DNA of 64,000 nt from an uncultured Prevotella sp. (GCA_900315525.1 OMZO01000009.1:1-64000), one strand, 5' to 3'; positions 17,945 to 27,501 are shown, counted from the first letter of the stretch. Notes: generated by a model from the sequence alone, not told the origin. A program made the numbers and translations.

Positions 17945-18262
17945 ATGAAGAGATTCGCATTTAAAATGTACCTGAAGCCAGGTTGTGAGAAAGAGTATGA
18001 GAAGCGTCATGCGGCCATCTGGCCTGAGCTCGTGAAGATGATCAAGGACGGTGGCGTGAGCAACTACAGTATCTATTGGGACAAGGATACCAATATCCTT
18101 TTCGGCTACCAAGAGTGCGAGGGTGAAGGTAACAGCCAGGATACGGAGAACGTCGATCCTATCACCCAGAAATGGTGGGACATGATGGCCGACATCATGG
18201 AGGTGAACTCCGATAACTCACCCGTTACTATCCCTATTCAGGAGGTTTTCCACCTCGACTGA
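17945..18262 (+). CDS. rhaM: L-rhamnose mutarotase
   Basis: A 105-residue cytoplasmic protein of the RhaM/YiiL family. Tyr18 and His22 occupy the positions of the active-site residues of E. coli YiiL, and the DGGVSNYSIYWD and MADIMEVN segments are typical. The enzyme interconverts alpha and beta anomers of L-rhamnose, the sugar released from rhamnogalacturonan-I. It follows the CE12 gene by 22 nt and ends the operon before a terminator, tying the locus to rhamnose catabolism. Confidence 0.95.
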   Translation: MKRFAFKMYLKPGCEKEYEKRHAAIWPELVKMIKDGGVSNYSIYWDKDTNILFGYQECEGEGNSQDTENVDPITQKWWDMMADIMEVNSDNSPVTIPIQEVFHLD

Positions 18263-18284
18263 CTTGACCTATCTTATTTTTAAC

Positions 18285-18338
18285 ACGGATTAATCAAAAT
18301 TTTCAGTAGGAAAATGGAGATTAATCCGTTTTCTTTTT
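18285..18338 (+). terminator. terminator after rhaM
   Basis: ACGGATTAATC (18285-18295) pairs with GATTAATCCGT (18319-18329), with a further AAAATTTTC/GAAAAT pairing inside and a TTTCTTTTT tail. Confidence 0.85.
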
Positions 18339-18339
18339 G

Positions 18340-18347
18340 TAACTTTG
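18340..18347 (+). promoter_or_regulatory. promoter of the IMP cyclohydrolase/mre unit, TAACTTTG
   Basis: A -7 box directly follows the rhaM terminator and precedes the start codon at 18388 by 40 nt. Confidence 0.65.
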
Positions 18348-18387
18348 CAGCCTAAATGCATTTATTATAACGTTATATTATTTGGAA

Positions 18388-18981
18388 ATGGCTGAAAATA
18401 AGAAGATTAAGACTGCTTTAGTGTCGGTGTTCCATAAGGATGGACTCGACGAGCTGCTTAAAAAGCTGAACGAGGAAGGCGTGAAGTTCCTTTCTACAGG
18501 TGGTACACAGAAATTTATTGAATCTCTGGGTTATCCCTGCCAGAAGGTGGAGGATGTGACAACCTATCCATCTATTCTTGGTGGTCGTGTGAAGACCCTT
18601 CATCCGAAAGTGTTCGGAGGTATCTTGGCTCGTCGTGAAAATGAGGGTGATCTGGAGCAGATGAAGCAGTATGAGATTCCTGAAATCGATCTCGTGATTG
18701 TAGATCTCTATCCGTTTGAACAGACAGTTGCAAGCGGTGCCTCTGAGGAGGATATCATTGAGAAGATAGATATCGGTGGTATCTCATTGATTCGTGCTGG
18801 TGCAAAGAACTTCAAGGATGTGGTGATTGTGCCGAGCAAGGCAGAGTACAGTGTGCTGCTGGATATTCTGAATAAGAAAGGTGCTCAGACAGATATCGAG
18901 GATCGTCGTATGTTTGCTACTCGCGCCTTTGGTGTGAGCTCTCATTATGATACAGCCATCCACAGTTGGTTTGAAAAGTAA
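18388..18981 (+). CDS. purH: IMP cyclohydrolase (stand-alone PurH N-terminal domain)
   Basis: Starting at the ATG at 18388 gives 197 residues. The sequence matches the MGS-like IMP cyclohydrolase half of PurH: ALVSVFHKDGL, STGGTQKFIE, GGRVKTLHPKVFGGIL, DLVIVDLYPFEQTVA and DIGGISLIRAGAKN. It stops at SWFEK, where bifunctional PurH continues into the AICAR transformylase domain. No frameshifted remainder follows; mreB begins 36 nt later. The cell must therefore supply the transformylase from another gene, as in genomes with a separate AICAR formyltransferase. It catalyses the last step of IMP synthesis. Confidence 0.9.
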   Translation: MAENKKIKTALVSVFHKDGLDELLKKLNEEGVKFLSTGGTQKFIESLGYPCQKVEDVTTYPSILGGRVKTLHPKVFGGILARRENEGDLEQMKQYEIPEIDLVIVDLYPFEQTVASGASEEDIIEKIDIGGISLIRAGAKNFKDVVIVPSKAEYSVLLDILNKKGAQTDIEDRRMFATRAFGVSSHYDTAIHSWFEK

Positions 18982-19017
18982 TTTAAGGTAATTAGTATTT
19001 AGGTAATATTCAGGATT

Positions 19018-20040
19018 ATGGGAATTTTTAGCTTTGTCCAGGAGATAGCTATGGACCTTGGTACGGCCAATACGATTATTATCAGTGATGATAAGATCGT
19101 GGTTGACGAGCCGTCAGTTGTTGCCTTGGATCGCCGTACAGACAAAATGGTTGCTGTCGGCAGTGAGGCAAAGATGATGTATGAGAAGACACATGACAAT
19201 ATCCGCACCATCCGTCCGTTGCGTGACGGTGTGATTGCCGACTTCTCTGCCTGTGAGCAGATGATGCGCGGTTTGATTAAGATGGTGCATACTGGCAGCC
19301 GTCTGTTCTCACCTTCACTTCGAATGGTGATTGGTGTGCCATCAGGCTCTACCGAAGTGGAGCTTCGTGCTGTGCGCGACTCTGCAGAACATGCCGATGG
19401 ACGTGATGTATATCTGATTTTCGAGCCAATGGCAGCTGCTATTGGTATCGGTATCGATGTAGAGGCACCAGAAGGTAATATGATTGTGGATATCGGTGGT
19501 GGTTCGACAGAGATCGCTGTCATCTCGCTGGGTGGTATTGTCTGCAACAACTCCATTCGTACTGCAGGTGATGATCTGACAGCTGATATTCAGGAGTATA
19601 TGTTCCGCCAGCATAACGTCAAAGTCAGTGAGCGTATGGCTGAGCGTATCAAGATTCACGTGGGTTCAGCCTTGACCGATCTGGGTGAAGATGCCCCGGA
19701 GGACTATGTAGTTCATGGTCCTAACCGTATTACCGCTCTGCCGATGGAGGTTCCCGTATGCTATCAGGAGATTGCTCATTGTCTGGACAAGACCGTAGCA
19801 AAGATTGAAAATGCTGTGCTCTCTGCATTGGAGAATACACCACCAGAGCTTTATGCTGATATTGTGAAGAACGGTATCTATCTGGCTGGTGGCGGTGCAT
19901 TGCTGCGTGGACTCGACAAGCGTCTGACTGATAAGATGCATATTCCCTTCCACGTGCCTGAGGATCCTCTCCACAGTGTGGCAAAGGGTGCTGGTATCGC
20001 GCTGAAGAATGTTGACCGTTTCAATTTCCTGATGAGATAG
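19018..20040 (+). CDS. mreB: rod shape-determining protein MreB
   Basis: A 340-residue actin-like ATPase with the phosphate 1 motif MDLGTANTIII near the start, phosphate 2 VDIGGGSTEIAVIS, and the adenosine motif LAGGGALLRGLD. MreB filaments under the inner membrane guide the elongasome. It heads the conserved mreB-mreC-mreD-mrdA-rodA series on one strand with short gaps or overlaps; all five products act in lateral peptidoglycan synthesis. Confidence 0.97.
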   Translation: MGIFSFVQEIAMDLGTANTIIISDDKIVVDEPSVVALDRRTDKMVAVGSEAKMMYEKTHDNIRTIRPLRDGVIADFSACEQMMRGLIKMVHTGSRLFSPSLRMVIGVPSGSTEVELRAVRDSAEHADGRDVYLIFEPMAAAIGIGIDVEAPEGNMIVDIGGGSTEIAVISLGGIVCNNSIRTAGDDLTADIQEYMFRQHNVKVSERMAERIKIHVGSALTDLGEDAPEDYVVHGPNRITALPMEVPVCYQEIAHCLDKTVAKIENAVLSALENTPPELYADIVKNGIYLAGGGALLRGLDKRLTDKMHIPFHVPEDPLHSVAKGAGIALKNVDRFNFLMR

Positions 20041-20059
20041 GCGTTTCGTTTACGAAGAG

Positions 20060-20935
20060 ATGCGCAATCTGCTGGATTTCCTGATAAAGTATCATCACTG
20101 GTTCGTTTTCGTATTATTGGAAGTGGCCAGTGGTGTACTGTTGTTTCAGTACAACAGCTATCAAGGTAGTGTGTGGCTTTCATCGGCCAACATCGTGTCC
20201 GGTAAGGTTTACGAGTTAGAGAGCAGTCTCTTTTCGTATTTCTCGCTTCGTGAAAACAACGAATTACTTTCGCAGCGTAATTTCTATCTGGAACGGCAGG
20301 TCAGCCAGTTGCGTCGTCTCTATACAGAGATGAAGAAGGACACGACGGCTTTGGAACGCAGTCACCTGAACTTTCTAAACCAGTACCAGTTGATTCCTGC
20401 AAAGGTGGTTGACAATTCTATAAACAAGGCGGACAACCTGATGACCATCGACAAAGGCCGTGCAGACGGTGTCGAGGTAGATATGGGTGTGGCCTGCGGT
20501 AATGGTGTGGTAGGCGTCGTGTATATGGTTTCTGATCACTATTCTGTGGTCATCCCTGCGCTGAATGCATCTTCGTCTCGTATCAGTTGTTCCATCCGCA
20601 ACCGTGATTACTTCGGTTACTTGCACTGGTATGGTGGTGATCCGTCGGTGGCTTATGTTGAGGATGTGCCTCGTCACGCCCGTTTCAAACTCGGTGAGTG
20701 GGTGGAGACGAGCGGTTTCTCTACCATATTCCCTCCTGGTGTGTTGGTGGGAAAGATAGAAAAGGCATATAATTCCAGTGACGGACTTTCCTATAAATTG
20801 AAGGTACGGTTGAGTACTGATTTCAGCTGTCTGCGTGATGTCGTTGTGATATCTGACAAGAGTATTGCCGAAAGGGCACTCTTGATTCAGGCAGCCCGAG
20901 ACTCGGTGAATGCAGATGCAAGAAAACATAATTGA
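20060..20935 (+). CDS. mreC: rod shape-determining protein MreC
   Basis: A 291-residue protein with one N-terminal membrane segment (about residues 12-30), a coiled-coil stretch (about 55-100) and a periplasmic beta-domain, with the MreC-typical PAKVVDNS and GVVGVVYMVSDHYS segments. MreC links MreB filaments to penicillin-binding protein 2. It starts 19 nt after mreB. Confidence 0.93.
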   Translation: MRNLLDFLIKYHHWFVFVLLEVASGVLLFQYNSYQGSVWLSSANIVSGKVYELESSLFSYFSLRENNELLSQRNFYLERQVSQLRRLYTEMKKDTTALERSHLNFLNQYQLIPAKVVDNSINKADNLMTIDKGRADGVEVDMGVACGNGVVGVVYMVSDHYSVVIPALNASSSRISCSIRNRDYFGYLHWYGGDPSVAYVEDVPRHARFKLGEWVETSGFSTIFPPGVLVGKIEKAYNSSDGLSYKLKVRLSTDFSCLRDVVVISDKSIAERALLIQAARDSVNADARKHN

Positions 20936-20944
20936 GCGTTGGCT

Positions 20945-21436
20945 ATGGTATATATTGAACGGTTAGTCATGTTTGTGGTTCTCTTGCTGGTGCAGGTGTT
21001 GGTATTGAATCATATCCACCTGTATCAGTTGGCAATACCATTGCCTTACATCTTCTTTGTCATTACTTTCCAGCAGAATACGCCACGCTGGTTGATGCTG
21101 ACTTCAAGTTTTTTACTTGGACTCTTGCTTGACATCTTTACCAATACACCAGGACTGGCAGCTGGTAGCCTGACCTTGATGGCTATGGTGCAACCTTATC
21201 TGTTGGATAGGATGGTGCCCCGTGATGTAGCGGATAGTTTGCCGATTTCGTCAGCAACACTAGGCTTTGGCAAGTTTTTCACCTTTAGCGCCATCATGAC
21301 CAGCATTTATTGCCTGATATTCTTTGCTCTTGAGGCATTCTCATTCTTTGACTGGCAGCAATGGCTTCTGCGGACACTCTGCAGCAGTGTGTTGACACTC
21401 TTACTAATCGTGTCGGTTGAAAAGATTCGGTCGTGA
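20945..21436 (+). CDS. mreD: rod shape-determining protein MreD
   Basis: The ATG at 20945 is preferred to the in-frame TTG at 20939 and gives 163 residues. The protein is almost all hydrophobic, with five or so membrane segments and the conserved LLGLLLDIFTNTPG loop. MreD is the small integral membrane member of the elongasome. The stop overlaps the GTG start of the next gene by 4 nt. Confidence 0.88.
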   Translation: MVYIERLVMFVVLLLVQVLVLNHIHLYQLAIPLPYIFFVITFQQNTPRWLMLTSSFLLGLLLDIFTNTPGLAAGSLTLMAMVQPYLLDRMVPRDVADSLPISSATLGFGKFFTFSAIMTSIYCLIFFALEAFSFFDWQQWLLRTLCSSVLTLLLIVSVEKIRS

Positions 21437-23283
21437 AGGACAATAGCTTATCATACCGTCGTTATGTGATAGGGGGCGCTGCTATACTTATAGTAGTGGT
21501 CTATATTATTAGGCTCTTCATGTTGCAGGTGACAAGTGATGACTATAAAAAGAGTGCAGACTCGAACGCCTTCCTGAAGAAAATCGAATATCCCTCTCGT
21601 GGAAATATCAGCGATCGTAATGGCAAACTGATGGTCTTTAACCAGCCTTCGTATGACATCATGGTTGTGATGAATGAAGCCAGAGACCGTATTGACACGA
21701 CAGAGTTCTGTCAGACACTGGGTATCACCAAGGAAGAGTTTGATTACCGTATGGCAGTGATGAAGGACCGCAACAAAAATCCCGGTTATTCGCGCTTTAC
21801 GCAACAGCTCTTCATAAGCCAGCTTTCCGATAAGGACTTTAGCCTGTTTCAGGAGAAGATGTTCCGTTTCCCTGGCTTCTATGTACAGAAACGTAGCGTG
21901 AGACAGTATCAATTTCCGATAGCGGCGCATGTGCTGGGAGATGTGGCGGAAGTGTCACCTGCAGATATCGAGGAAGACGACTATTACCAGCCTGGTGATT
22001 ATATCGGCAAGTTGGGTATAGAACGTAAATATGAGAAACAACTGCGTGGTGTCAAAGGAATACAGATTCTGCTTCGCGATGCCCATGGCCGTATTCAGGG
22101 CAGATACCAGAATGGTGCGCTTGACCAACGTGCACAACCGGGTAAGGATCTGACACTAGGTATCGACCTGGAACTTCAGAAACTCGGTGAGCGCCTTATG
22201 GAGGGGAAGATTGGAAGTATTGTGGCAATAGAACCCTCAACGGGCGAGGTGCTCTGTATGGTCTCATCCCCTTCTTATGATCCGCGTCTGATGGTGGGAC
22301 GTCAGCGAAGCAAGAACCATCGCCTGCTGAGTCAGGATGTGTGGAAACCTCTGCTCAACCGTAGTATTATGGGACAGTATCCTCCGGGATCAACTTTCAA
22401 GACCACACAGGGCTTGACCTTCATGACAGAGGGCGTCATTACACCTACGACCTTGTATCCCTGTAGTCGAGGATTCGTGTTTAGGGGCCTGCGAGTAGGC
22501 TGTCACGGTCATGCGGCACCGTTGCCCCTTGTGCCTGCATTGAGTACCTCGTGCAATGGCTATTTCTGCTGGGGGCTCTATCATATGATAGGAAATAAGG
22601 CCAAGTATGGCTCTGTTCAGAATGCTATGGACACATGGCGTGACTATATGGTCAGCATGGGCTTCGGTTATCAGACGGGTATTGACCTGCCTGGTGAGAA
22701 ACGTGGCTTGATTCCCAATGCGCAGTTCTATGACAAGGCCTATAAGGGTTCTTGGAATGGTCTGACAATCATTTCTATCGCTATCGGGCAGGGTGAGGTC
22801 AATGCAACACCGTTGCAGATTGCCAATCTGGCTGCAACCATTGCTAACAGGGGCTATTTCTATACACCCCATGTTGTGAGAAAGGTGCAGGGGGAACCTC
22901 TCGATACTACCTATACCAGCCGCCATTATACCAAAGCATCGCGAGAAGCCTATGACTATGTTGTTCAGGGCATGCGTTCTTCTGTATTGGGCGGTACTTG
23001 CCATGAATTGGGAAAATACGACTTCATGGCTTGTGGAAAGACTGGTACGGCCCAGAACCGCGGTCATGACCACTCGGTGTTTATGGGATTTGCACCTATG
23101 GACAATCCAAAGATTGCCGTTGCTGTTTATGTAGAGAATGGTGGCTGGGGTGCAACCTATGGCGTACCCTTCGGTGGCCTGATTATGGAACAATATCTTA
23201 AGGGTAAGCTTTCAGAGGCCTCAGAGGCAAGGGCTAGAAGCCTACAGGAAAGGAAAATCGACTATGGTACGGCAGACAGATAA
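21433..23283 (+). CDS. mrdA: penicillin-binding protein 2 (elongasome transpeptidase)
   Basis: A 616-residue class B penicillin-binding protein. It has an N-terminal membrane anchor, a pedestal domain with RGNISDRNGKLM, and the transpeptidase motifs S320-T-F-K (after PPG), S373-C-N375 and K536-T-G-T539. It cross-links peptidoglycan during elongation in the periplasm together with RodA. Translation starts at a GTG coupled to the end of mreD, and the 3' end overlaps rodA by 20 nt. Confidence 0.96.
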   Translation: MKDNSLSYRRYVIGGAAILIVVVYIIRLFMLQVTSDDYKKSADSNAFLKKIEYPSRGNISDRNGKLMVFNQPSYDIMVVMNEARDRIDTTEFCQTLGITKEEFDYRMAVMKDRNKNPGYSRFTQQLFISQLSDKDFSLFQEKMFRFPGFYVQKRSVRQYQFPIAAHVLGDVAEVSPADIEEDDYYQPGDYIGKLGIERKYEKQLRGVKGIQILLRDAHGRIQGRYQNGALDQRAQPGKDLTLGIDLELQKLGERLMEGKIGSIVAIEPSTGEVLCMVSSPSYDPRLMVGRQRSKNHRLLSQDVWKPLLNRSIMGQYPPGSTFKTTQGLTFMTEGVITPTTLYPCSRGFVFRGLRVGCHGHAAPLPLVPALSTSCNGYFCWGLYHMIGNKAKYGSVQNAMDTWRDYMVSMGFGYQTGIDLPGEKRGLIPNAQFYDKAYKGSWNGLTIISIAIGQGEVNATPLQIANLAATIANRGYFYTPHVVRKVQGEPLDTTYTSRHYTKASREAYDYVVQGMRSSVLGGTCHELGKYDFMACGKTGTAQNRGHDHSVFMGFAPMDNPKIAVAVYVENGGWGATYGVPFGGLIMEQYLKGKLSEASEARARSLQERKIDYGTADR

Positions 23284-24736
23284 GAAACAGCGAGGCGTCT
23301 TGCAGTCGCTTGACTGGTGGACCATCTTGATTTATATGGCGTTGCTCACCTTTGGTTGGGTCAGCGTCTGCGGTGCCAGTTATTCCTATGGTGATGCCGA
23401 TATATTCAGTCTTGATACACGTTCTGGTATGCAGATTATCTGGATTGGCACCTCGATTGTCCTTGGTTTCGTGCTGCTGATGCTTGATGATCGTTTTTAC
23501 GATAAGTTTGCCTTCTTGATCTTCGGTGTCATGCTGTTGCTACTATTTGCGACTATATTTAACCCGCATAGTATTAAGGGATCGCGTTCGTGGCTTGTTT
23601 TGGGACCATTGCGTCTCCAACCAGCAGAGTTTGCCAAGTTTGCAACAGCCTTGGCATTGGCGAAGGTGATGAGCATCTATGGCTATAATATCCAGAAATG
23701 GCAGCATTTTGCGGCTACACTGGCCATCATCGTTGTACCAATGCTTTTTATCGTTCTTCAGCGAGAGACGGGCTCGGCATTGGTCTATACGGCATTCTTC
23801 CTGGTGTTTTACCGTGAGGGAATGCCAGGCAGTATTCTCTTTACCGGCGTGGCGATGGTGCTCTATTTCGTAGTTGGCATACGTTATGCCGATACGATGA
23901 TTCTCTACACCCCGACGTCGGTAGGCAAGTTCATGGTGCTACTGTTTATTCAGTTGTTCTCTGGTGGATTGGTATGGGTCTATTGCAAGGATCATTCAAA
24001 AGCCATATCTATCCTGGCCGTTTGCTTGGGGATAACGTTGGCTGGATTGTTGTTTTCATTGTTTGTCATTCCTTTCGATGTCTTTTATCTCGAGTTGTTG
24101 GTGTGTGCTTTCCTAATAGGCTATCTTATATGGGAATCATTGGCAACAAGAATCAGAAACTATCTTTGGATTGCCTTGTTCACTTTAGGATCTCTGGTGT
24201 TCTTCAGTTTGGCTGACTATGTACTGAATAATGTGATGGAGCCTCACCAGCGCGTGCGAATTAACGTGTTGTTAGGCCTGGAAGAGGATTTGAAGGGTGC
24301 GGGCTATAACGTGCATCAGAGTGAGATCGCTATTGGTTCTGGTGGTCTGGAGGGAAAAGGTTTCCTGAATGGTACACAGACAAAACTCAAGTTCGTGCCA
24401 GAACAGGATACAGACTTCATCTTCTGCACGGTTGGTGAGGAAGAGGGATTCGTTGGATCAGCTGGTGTGTTGATGCTCTTCTTGGCCTTGATTTTGCGAC
24501 TAATCCATCTTGCAGAACGGCAGAATTTCACGTTTGGGCGTGTTTACGGTTACTGCGTGCTGAGTATCTTCTTATTCCATGTGTTTATCAATGTCGGCAT
24601 GGTTCTTGGTCTGACTCCTGTGATTGGTATTCCGCTCCCGTTCTTTAGCTATGGTGGTTCCTCACTTTGGGGATTCACCCTGCTGCTCTTTATCTTCCTG
24701 CGTATCGATGCAGGAAGAAATATGCTACGTGATTGA
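23264..24736 (+). CDS. rodA: rod shape-determining protein RodA (SEDS glycosyltransferase)
   Basis: A 490-residue multi-pass membrane protein of the SEDS family, with about ten membrane segments, the conserved RLQPAEFAKFATALALA region, EQDTDFIFCTVGEE and the C-terminal PFFSYGGSSLWG motif. It polymerises lipid II with penicillin-binding protein 2. It is longer than E. coli RodA (370), with an inserted hydrophobic part around residues 190-300, common in Bacteroidetes. Confidence 0.95.
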   Translation: MVRQTDKKQRGVLQSLDWWTILIYMALLTFGWVSVCGASYSYGDADIFSLDTRSGMQIIWIGTSIVLGFVLLMLDDRFYDKFAFLIFGVMLLLLFATIFNPHSIKGSRSWLVLGPLRLQPAEFAKFATALALAKVMSIYGYNIQKWQHFAATLAIIVVPMLFIVLQRETGSALVYTAFFLVFYREGMPGSILFTGVAMVLYFVVGIRYADTMILYTPTSVGKFMVLLFIQLFSGGLVWVYCKDHSKAISILAVCLGITLAGLLFSLFVIPFDVFYLELLVCAFLIGYLIWESLATRIRNYLWIALFTLGSLVFFSLADYVLNNVMEPHQRVRINVLLGLEEDLKGAGYNVHQSEIAIGSGGLEGKGFLNGTQTKLKFVPEQDTDFIFCTVGEEEGFVGSAGVLMLFLALILRLIHLAERQNFTFGRVYGYCVLSIFLFHVFINVGMVLGLTPVIGIPLPFFSYGGSSLWGFTLLLFIFLRIDAGRNMLRD

Positions 24737-24748
24737 TTACCTTATGGC

Positions 24749-25216
24749 CTAACGTCGCGTCAGGCTGATTCCGATATCGGATATCCCGTGAATCTGCCAT
24801 TGCTGCATTAGATGTGTTACCGCAATGTGAATAGAGTCATTCTGACTTAATGAAATGGTGTCTAAGGGAAACTCATGCTGGGTGTATGCGATGCCATTGT
24901 CAGTTTCCCCTGTCTCGTCGTAGATCTGGCAGGTGATGGAGCGTCTTCGGCTATCCGTTTTTGGCAGGATGGTGTTGTGAACATTCAAGACCAGCGTTTG
25001 ATAAGGATAGGAGAGTTGGGAGCGCACGCCGACAGCGATCTGATAGACACCAGCTTCCTTGACAGGTGGGATTTTGAAGAAGATTGTGTCGCCTCGTTCC
25101 CATCCGTCATGATCTACATGCTCGTAGTGACTATAGCACTTCTGCCTCTCGCAAGCGCAAAGCGACAGGAGTATTAGTGCCGAAAACAATGTCTTTAGCA
25201 AAAGCTTATTCTGCAT
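24749..25216 (-). CDS. gldH: gliding motility lipoprotein GldH
   Basis: The start at 25216 gives 155 residues with a signal peptide and lipobox LCAC (Cys22). The body matches GldH, with DGWERGDTIFFKIP, QLSYPYQTLVLNV and a C-terminal QQWQIHGISDIGI segment. In Flavobacterium GldH is needed for gliding and is an outer membrane lipoprotein; its role in non-gliding Bacteroidales is unclear, though it is widely kept. Its start overlaps the preceding PSP1 gene by 11 nt. Confidence 0.9.
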   Translation of the reverse strand: MQNKLLLKTLFSALILLSLCACERQKCYSHYEHVDHDGWERGDTIFFKIPPVKEAGVYQIAVGVRSQLSYPYQTLVLNVHNTILPKTDSRRRSITCQIYDETGETDNGIAYTQHEFPLDTISLSQNDSIHIAVTHLMQQWQIHGISDIGISLTRR

Positions 25217-26360
25217 GGTTATTACCGTCGCCTTCCTTCTTGTGATTGCCGGCAGGACGATTGTTTTTCTTTTTCTTTTTCTTCTTAGCGCGGTCGAAGC
25301 GGTTGATATCACCACCTGCGAGATCGACATGATTCTGTGTCTCAGGTTTCTTAGCACCGTCTTCTTGGAGTGAGACGGGCTTCTCACCGTGACGATTCAT
25401 CTCAATCACGTGCTTGGCGCGCTCAGCAGTGATGGTTTCAAGATTGGCGGCGATGTTCTTGTCGGTAGAGTAGGTAATCAAGCCTGCCAGGATGTCGCTC
25501 TTGAAAAGATGGTAGTCTGCATCCATAGTCTGAAGGACGATATCCCTTCCGGGCAACTGCTTACCAGCTTCTATGTAATCATCTACCTCGTAGTTCAGAC
25601 AACATTTCAACTTGGCGCACATACCAGCCAATTTCTGAGGATTCAGTGATATGTCTTGAAAACGGGCAGCATTGGTACTGACGCTCGAGAAGTTTTTCAT
25701 CCATGTAGCGCAGCAGAGCTCACGGCCGCAGGGACCAGTGCCGCCGATGCGTCCTGCCTCTTGACGGGCACCAATCTGCTTCATCTCAATACGAACGTGG
25801 AAGGCTGCAGCCAGATCTTTGATGAGCTGGCGGAAGTCAACGCGCTCGTCTGCGATATAATAGAATATAGCCTTGTTGCCGTCGCCTTGGTATTCGACAT
25901 CGCCGATTTTCATGTCGAGTCCCAGACCTTTGGCAATCTGGCGGCTTTCTATCATCGTGGCATGTTCGCGGGCCTTTGCTTCGTGGAACTTGTCTATATC
26001 CGTCGGGCGGGCCAGGCGATAGATGCGCTTGATGTCATCGGCAGATTTCAGGTTGGCTTTCTTCAACTGTAGTTTCGCCAACCGTCCTGTCAGTGTGACC
26101 ACACCGATATCGTGGCCTGGTGAAGCTTCTACAGCCACCACGTCACCTTTCTTCAGTTCCAGGTTGTTTACATTATGATAATAGCCTTTACGGGTATGCT
26201 TGAACTGAACTTCTACGAGGTCGGTAGTATCGGCATTTCCTGGCACGTCAGCCAGCCAGTCGTAGGTGTTCAGCTGACGATCCTGTCGGCCTACAGCCGC
26301 GCGGCACAGCCCACGGTCGCAACCGACTCTGACGGGCAAATCTTTGGTCTTTTCTGTCAT
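25206..26360 (-). CDS. PSP1-domain protein, RicT/YaaT family
   Basis: A 384-residue cytoplasmic protein. The PSP1 domain occupies about residues 45-280 and holds Cys-rich signatures GPCGRELCC and MCAKLKCCLNY, which in B. subtilis RicT help bind iron-sulfur clusters. The C-terminal 70 residues are disordered and strongly basic (a run of seven Lys). RicT homologues affect RNA processing in Bacillus; in Bacteroidetes the function is not settled. It lies between holB and gldH in a minus-strand operon, a common arrangement in this group. Confidence 0.88.
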   Translation of the reverse strand: MTEKTKDLPVRVGCDRGLCRAAVGRQDRQLNTYDWLADVPGNADTTDLVEVQFKHTRKGYYHNVNNLELKKGDVVAVEASPGHDIGVVTLTGRLAKLQLKKANLKSADDIKRIYRLARPTDIDKFHEAKAREHATMIESRQIAKGLGLDMKIGDVEYQGDGNKAIFYYIADERVDFRQLIKDLAAAFHVRIEMKQIGARQEAGRIGGTGPCGRELCCATWMKNFSSVSTNAARFQDISLNPQKLAGMCAKLKCCLNYEVDDYIEAGKQLPGRDIVLQTMDADYHLFKSDILAGLITYSTDKNIAANLETITAERAKHVIEMNRHGEKPVSLQEDGAKKPETQNHVDLAGGDINRFDRAKKKKKKKNNRPAGNHKKEGDGNNHAE

Positions 26361-26388
26361 ATCTTATCTTATTTCAATTATTCAATAC

Positions 26389-27501
26389 TTATTTCTGCAA
26401 GAGCAGTACTATCATCTGCAAGGCAAAGTCGAAGAACACGATCTTGGCGTTGGCATTCTGTCCGATGTCGCGGATAGCGAGGTTGGCCAGATCGCTGATT
26501 GGCAGGATGTTCTTCTCATGGATAAACCGTGCAAAGTTACGGGCGAAGTCTTCTTCCTTCTGGGTCATATAGTTCAACTCCGTATTCTGGAAGTTATACA
26601 TGAAGTTCTCCCTCGTCATGCGGAGGAAGTAGGTGAGCCATCGTTTCTGCTTCTCCCTGCCCATGCCTGCCATCTGTTCGCTCCATTTCCGCAGATCCTT
26701 GATCTTGCGCTGGTAGGCCAGTCGCATCAGCAGGATGTACATGTCAAGGAATAGCTCGTTCTCAGAACCGGCTTGCAATTCTTCCAAGGCCTTTAGCCAA
26801 CTGCCGTTAGCGAGTCTGCTGATACGACGGGCGGCTGTCTCGTCAATGCCTCTGCGCTCTATGAGTGCCTGACAGATGTCGTCTTCCTTGATCCGCTTGA
26901 TGTCAATGCGCTGTACGCGGCTCCGGATAGTCTCCAACAATTTGTCTGGCTCCTCGCTGACGAGGATGAAGAGCGTCTGTTGGGGCGGTTCTTCGATGAG
27001 CTTCAGCAGCTTGTTGGCACAGGCGATGTTCATGCGTTCTGGTAGCCAGATGAGGCTGATCTTATAGCCGCCTTGACTCGATTTCAGCGAAAGTTTGCGC
27101 ACCAGCTCGTCACTTTCTCCTGCAGTGATGATGGCCTGTTGGTTCTCGCCTCCCATCATCTGCATCCATTCATCCATACCGAAATAGGGGGTATCGGTGA
27201 TCAGGCTGTTCCACTCCTTCGCGAAGTCGTCGCTGACAGGCATGTGGTCGCTTCCCATCGATGGCAGTTTGATGGTAGGGTATGTGAAGTGGAGGTCTGG
27301 GTGCTCCAGCTTCTTAAGCATGGCCTTGGCTGCCGTCGTCCCATTGTCGAGCAGACTGCATGCAAAGGCGATAGCCAACGCTTTTTTCCCAGAACCAGCA
27401 GGGCCGCAGAGCATGATAGCGTGAGGCAGACGATCCTCATCGACCATCTGCATCAGCCTGTCTTTGGCTTCCTGTTGTCCTATCACTTCATTGAATGTCA
27501 T
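26389..27501 (-). CDS. holB: DNA polymerase III subunit delta'
   Basis: A 370-residue clamp-loader subunit. It begins MTFNEVIGQQEAKDRL and has a Walker A-like loop GPAGSGKKALA, an SRC-replacing region near ILVSEEPDKLLETIRSR and a helical C-terminal collar domain. It works with DnaX (54006-55781 here) and delta to load the sliding clamp. Its start overlaps the metF stop by 4 nt. Confidence 0.92.
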   Translation of the reverse strand: MTFNEVIGQQEAKDRLMQMVDEDRLPHAIMLCGPAGSGKKALAIAFACSLLDNGTTAAKAMLKKLEHPDLHFTYPTIKLPSMGSDHMPVSDDFAKEWNSLITDTPYFGMDEWMQMMGGENQQAIITAGESDELVRKLSLKSSQGGYKISLIWLPERMNIACANKLLKLIEEPPQQTLFILVSEEPDKLLETIRSRVQRIDIKRIKEDDICQALIERRGIDETAARRISRLANGSWLKALEELQAGSENELFLDMYILLMRLAYQRKIKDLRKWSEQMAGMGREKQKRWLTYFLRMTRENFMYNFQNTELNYMTQKEEDFARNFARFIHEKNILPISDLANLAIRDIGQNANAKIVFFDFALQMIVLLLQK

